Source: Emmonsiellopsis sp. PD_33
Taxonomy: Eukaryota > Ascomycota > Eurotiomycetes > Onygenales > Ajellomycetaceae
Assembly: GCA_032988165.1 (NCBI GenBank)
Contig: JANTQF010000075.1
Span: forward strand, 1-64,000
DNA length: 64,000 nt
Direction: 5' to 3'
The translations under genes and the position numbers were made by a program. The notes beneath the pieces are model-generated. The model was not told the DNA's origin, ran no database searches, and saw only the letters and a list, made by a program, of their open reading frames with translations. Every line of letters begins with the position of its first letter. The stretch's first letter is position 1. Below, in pieces: positions 61,454 through 64,000 of this stretch.

Positions 61454-63340
61454 TTAAGCAGGAACCTCCCCCTGGGTCTTCCAATACACATTATAATTAA
61501 ACCCATGCGCATCATAAAACGGCCCCAACTCCACCGTCTGCCCATCCCCAGTGGTAGCCGTAAACTCCAACCCGTCCTCTCCAGCCCTCTTGATCGAATC
61601 GAGCGCTAGCGTCGGCAACCCATTGAGCGTGGAATCGCCGTAATTCGCAGAGAGGATTGTGGGCCCGTACGCGACGGCTGCGACGGATGGGTCATCGTTG
61701 GCCGGCACCGTTTGGAGAGTCATTGGTAGGCGGACGGTGACTTTGTCTCCTGAGGCCCAGGCGCGTTGGAGCTGGGCGTAGGTACCTGGGGTGACCTCGA
61801 TGTCGGTGACGACCTCGTCGTTGATGCTGATTTCGGCATTGGCGGTCCAGGATGGGATGCGGATGCTCATGGTCCACTCCTCTGTGCCGGCGCTGGTTAT
61901 TTCGATGGTGGTGGTGTCGGTGACTGGGAATGTGGTGGTTTGGGTGATTGCCACGTCGCGATCGGTCCACTTTAGTGTTGAGGGGCTGAATAGGTTGACG
62001 AAGAGGGTTGAGTTGTCGTGGAAATATATCGAATCCATTAGTTTGGTGTTGGTCTCCAGTGCCGTGCCCTGGCAACACCAGAATGAATCGTAATCTGTAC
62101 TCCAGGTGCCGCCGCCCCAGGCAGGGCCGACTCCGCGCCGTCCGCCTGGATTCAGCGGGGTGAAGTAGGTGACGTGGCCGTTGTCGTTGGACGGGTCTTG
62201 TTGGCCGAGGAGGTGGTTGAGTAGGGCACGTTCATAGTAGTCGAAGTAAGTCGTTGTCTCGGGGTTCATTACCCATAGCTCCCGTGTCAGTTTGAGCATG
62301 TTATATGTGTTGCATGCTTCGCATGTGTCCTCGGTGAGCTGGCTTGCAATTTCACCGGGCATTTGGAAGTGCTCCCCCTTGCTGTTCCCGCCAATGGCGT
62401 ATGTGTGGTCGTTTACAACGATGTCCCAGGCGTTGTGGGCGATGTCTTGATAGCGTTCGGTACCGGTGGCTTTAAATTCGCGGGCTGCCCCTATCCATTT
62501 GGGCAACTGTGTGTTCGCATGCTTACCATTTAATTGATCTTGATCGGCGGCAAGGGGGTCGAAAATAGCCGCATGGTCGAATCGTTGCGCGGTGGTCAGC
62601 CATTTTTCATCACCAGTATAATGGTAAATGTCTGCCAGCACCTCGTTCATGCCGCCAAATTCCGTACCCAGCATGGCCTGCAGCTGGTCGTAGTTCAGCT
62701 TGCCGGTGCGCCCATCTACCCAGCCAGCCAGCGATAGGAGGACATCGCGGGCTGTAGTGTCCCCGAGATGGCGCCACACATCTAGCAGACCGGCTAGGGT
62801 TTTGTGAACGGCATAATATGGCACGTTCCCGTTGTCGAGAGTGCGGTCCTCGAGGGCGGCAAAATCGGATTCTGGAAACCCAGACAGATACCCGGCAGAG
62901 AACCCAGCAGCACCATTATTCTCCTGGCACTTGGCCAATTCGCCAACAAAATAGACTGCCCGGTCTTGACAAGTGGTGTCTCCGAGCACAGCATAACAGT
63001 GTGCCCACGCTGTCAGAAAGTGGCCCTGGGAATGGGTGCGGAATGGGAAGTCTGGCGCATCCCATCCTCCGTTGGGAGTTGCGCCATTGGTCGATAGTTT
63101 GTGATTCGCGCGGAAGTTGTATAGTAACCGATCGACGTCGACTGTCTTGACATAATTCAGAGTCCGATCTTGGTTCTCTAACCATCGACCGCTGGTAAGT
63201 GCAACCTCGCTGAGGTCGAATGGATATGCGGCGACACCTATTTCGGGTTGAACTGGCGTGGCCCCTTGGCCATTGACAGGCAAAACCAATGGGATCAAGC
63301 AAGCGAGGAGCGCCGCCCGCGGAAAGGCCTTGGATAACAT
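61454..63340 (-). CDS. Secreted GH127-family beta-L-arabinofuranosidase
   Basis: Single exon, 628 residues from the ATG at 63340, chosen because a signal peptide follows at once (RAALLACLIPLVLPVNGQ, cleavage near residue 24); an in-frame ATG 38 codons upstream would bury it. The body is an (alpha/alpha)6-barrel of the former DUF1680 family. GH127 enzymes use a zinc-bound Cys nucleophile. The expected set is visible: Glu in GGNSKGEHF (about 323, acid/base), Glu-Ala-Cys at 341-343 in TCEACNTYNML, and the Cys pair 422-423 in FWCCQGTALE. Substrate motifs GWDAPDFPFRTHSQGHFLTAWAH in part and GTEFGGMNEVLADIY are intact. The C-terminal beta-sandwich includes WTMSIRIPSW. It would release beta-L-arabinofuranose from plant cell-wall glycans or hydroxyproline-linked arabinans, outside the cell. 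CTGGGG/CCCCAG words fitting the CreA consensus lie upstream. Confidence 0.93.
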   Translation of the reverse strand: MLSKAFPRAALLACLIPLVLPVNGQGATPVQPEIGVAAYPFDLSEVALTSGRWLENQDRTLNYVKTVDVDRLLYNFRANHKLSTNGATPNGGWDAPDFPFRTHSQGHFLTAWAHCYAVLGDTTCQDRAVYFVGELAKCQENNGAAGFSAGYLSGFPESDFAALEDRTLDNGNVPYYAVHKTLAGLLDVWRHLGDTTARDVLLSLAGWVDGRTGKLNYDQLQAMLGTEFGGMNEVLADIYHYTGDEKWLTTAQRFDHAAIFDPLAADQDQLNGKHANTQLPKWIGAAREFKATGTERYQDIAHNAWDIVVNDHTYAIGGNSKGEHFQMPGEIASQLTEDTCEACNTYNMLKLTRELWVMNPETTTYFDYYERALLNHLLGQQDPSNDNGHVTYFTPLNPGGRRGVGPAWGGGTWSTDYDSFWCCQGTALETNTKLMDSIYFHDNSTLFVNLFSPSTLKWTDRDVAITQTTTFPVTDTTTIEITSAGTEEWTMSIRIPSWTANAEISINDEVVTDIEVTPGTYAQLQRAWASGDKVTVRLPMTLQTVPANDDPSVAAVAYGPTILSANYGDSTLNGLPTLALDSIKRAGEDGLEFTATTGDGQTVELGPFYDAHGFNYNVYWKTQGEVPA

Positions 63341-63616
63341 GACGTAGTTAGGTTGTCGCCACGGGACAAAGCATTCCAATATCACTAAGCATTGAATCCT
63401 CCAGCGAAACGAAACTATCACCCAATGGCAAATATTGGACCTGGGGAAGGACACGAGATATAAATGTCAGAGCATCCAAATTCCGTATAAGCGCCGGGTA
63501 CATATCAAGGACTCATTTGCCGACATGATCATATCCGCAGGATGGATGGGTCAGGACGGTCGGGAAGTATGTCCTTCAGCGATAGTAACTTGAAATAATC
63601 CCACGAGTTAGAAGTT

Positions 63617-64000
63617 CCCAATCACCAACTGTCTCCGTCCTCAAACCCGTTTTTGAGCCGACAAAACCATCAGCAAGCGGTCTGACATTCTGCTAGCACA
63701 GAATAGTTTATAGGAACGGACATATCGCCGAATCCCCTTGCTGACCCCAGGAGAATGGCCCGTCTGAACTCTGGCATATGCGGAGAAATATCCTTGCAAC
63801 TGGCTAGATGTTTGCAATCACCAACTGCCTCCATTCTCAAAGCCGTTTCTAAGCCGAAAAACCCATCAAGTGGTCCGACATTCTGCTAGGACAGAAGAGC
63901 AGTTCCGAAGAGCGGACGTATCACCGAATCCTCTTGCTGACCCCAGGAGAATCCCCGTCTGAATATTTATGCGGGGAAATATCCTTGCAACCGGCAAACA
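63617..64000. repeat. 196-bp tandem duplication, running off the window
   Basis: The sequence from about 63,617 to 63,812 is repeated from about 63,813 to the window end, with a period of 196 bp and moderate divergence. Shared blocks include CAATCACCAACT, GACATTCTGCTAG, TTGCTGACCCCAGGAGAAT and GAAATATCCTTGCAAC. It lies roughly 280-660 bp upstream of the GH127 ATG. Each unit carries a CCCCAG word. More copies may follow beyond 64,000. Confidence 0.8.

Noticed and set aside
63341..63454. In-frame ATG 38 codons upstream of the GH127 start
   Set aside because: Using it would place a non-secretory segment before an excellent signal peptide.

Overview
The window looks like nuclear DNA of a filamentous ascomycete, most likely Eurotiomycetes (an Aspergillus or Penicillium relative, possibly Onygenales). 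The reasons are short GT-AG introns of roughly 50 to 215 bp, gene families typical of these fungi (siderophore MFS transporter, CAP59-type glycosyltransferase, Cdc42, GH127, a microsomal P450), long intergenic stretches, and repeats destroyed by a CpG-directed RIP-like process. The species cannot be named from sequence alone.

Layout. 1-17.6 kb is gene-poor: one Myb/SANT-like regulator on the minus strand (3856-4599), with about 13 kb upstream of it in which no gene can be supported. 17.6-34.7 kb is an ordinary gene block: cytoplasmic asparaginyl-tRNA synthetase (+), an RRM-like protein (-), a doubtful small membrane ORF (-), a CAP59-family mannosyltransferase (-), a DUF1349 protein (+), a siderophore transporter (+) and a cytochrome P450 (-). 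The exons of the spliced genes were joined by hand at GT-AG sites, and every join keeps the frame and restores family motifs.

35,016-53,804 is an 18.8-kb nested transposon block and the main discovery. The outer shell is a PIF/Harbinger DNA transposon with terminal inverted repeats and a TTA target duplication. Its transposase is cut in two by a minus-strand Ty3/gypsy chromovirus (36,001-51,258, 150-bp LTRs, duplication ACATT). That element is cut by a plus-strand Ty3/gypsy chromovirus (43,419-48,987, 254-bp LTRs, duplication ATTGA). I saw no CG dinucleotide between 35,038 and 53,780. The paired LTRs often carry TG in one copy where the other has CA, which is what independent loss of an ancestral CG would leave. 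The block begins about 345 bp upstream of the P450 start codon.

53.8-64 kb returns to normal composition: a tubby-like protein (+), Cdc42 (-, four exons), a small secreted cysteine-rich protein (+, three exons) and a secreted GH127 beta-L-arabinofuranosidase (-). A 196-bp tandem duplication lies upstream of the GH127 gene and runs off the window. The genes do not form an obvious pathway cluster. Two candidate regulatory links are visible: a Gcn4/CpcA box before the tRNA synthetase and a SreA-type GATA box upstream of the siderophore transporter.
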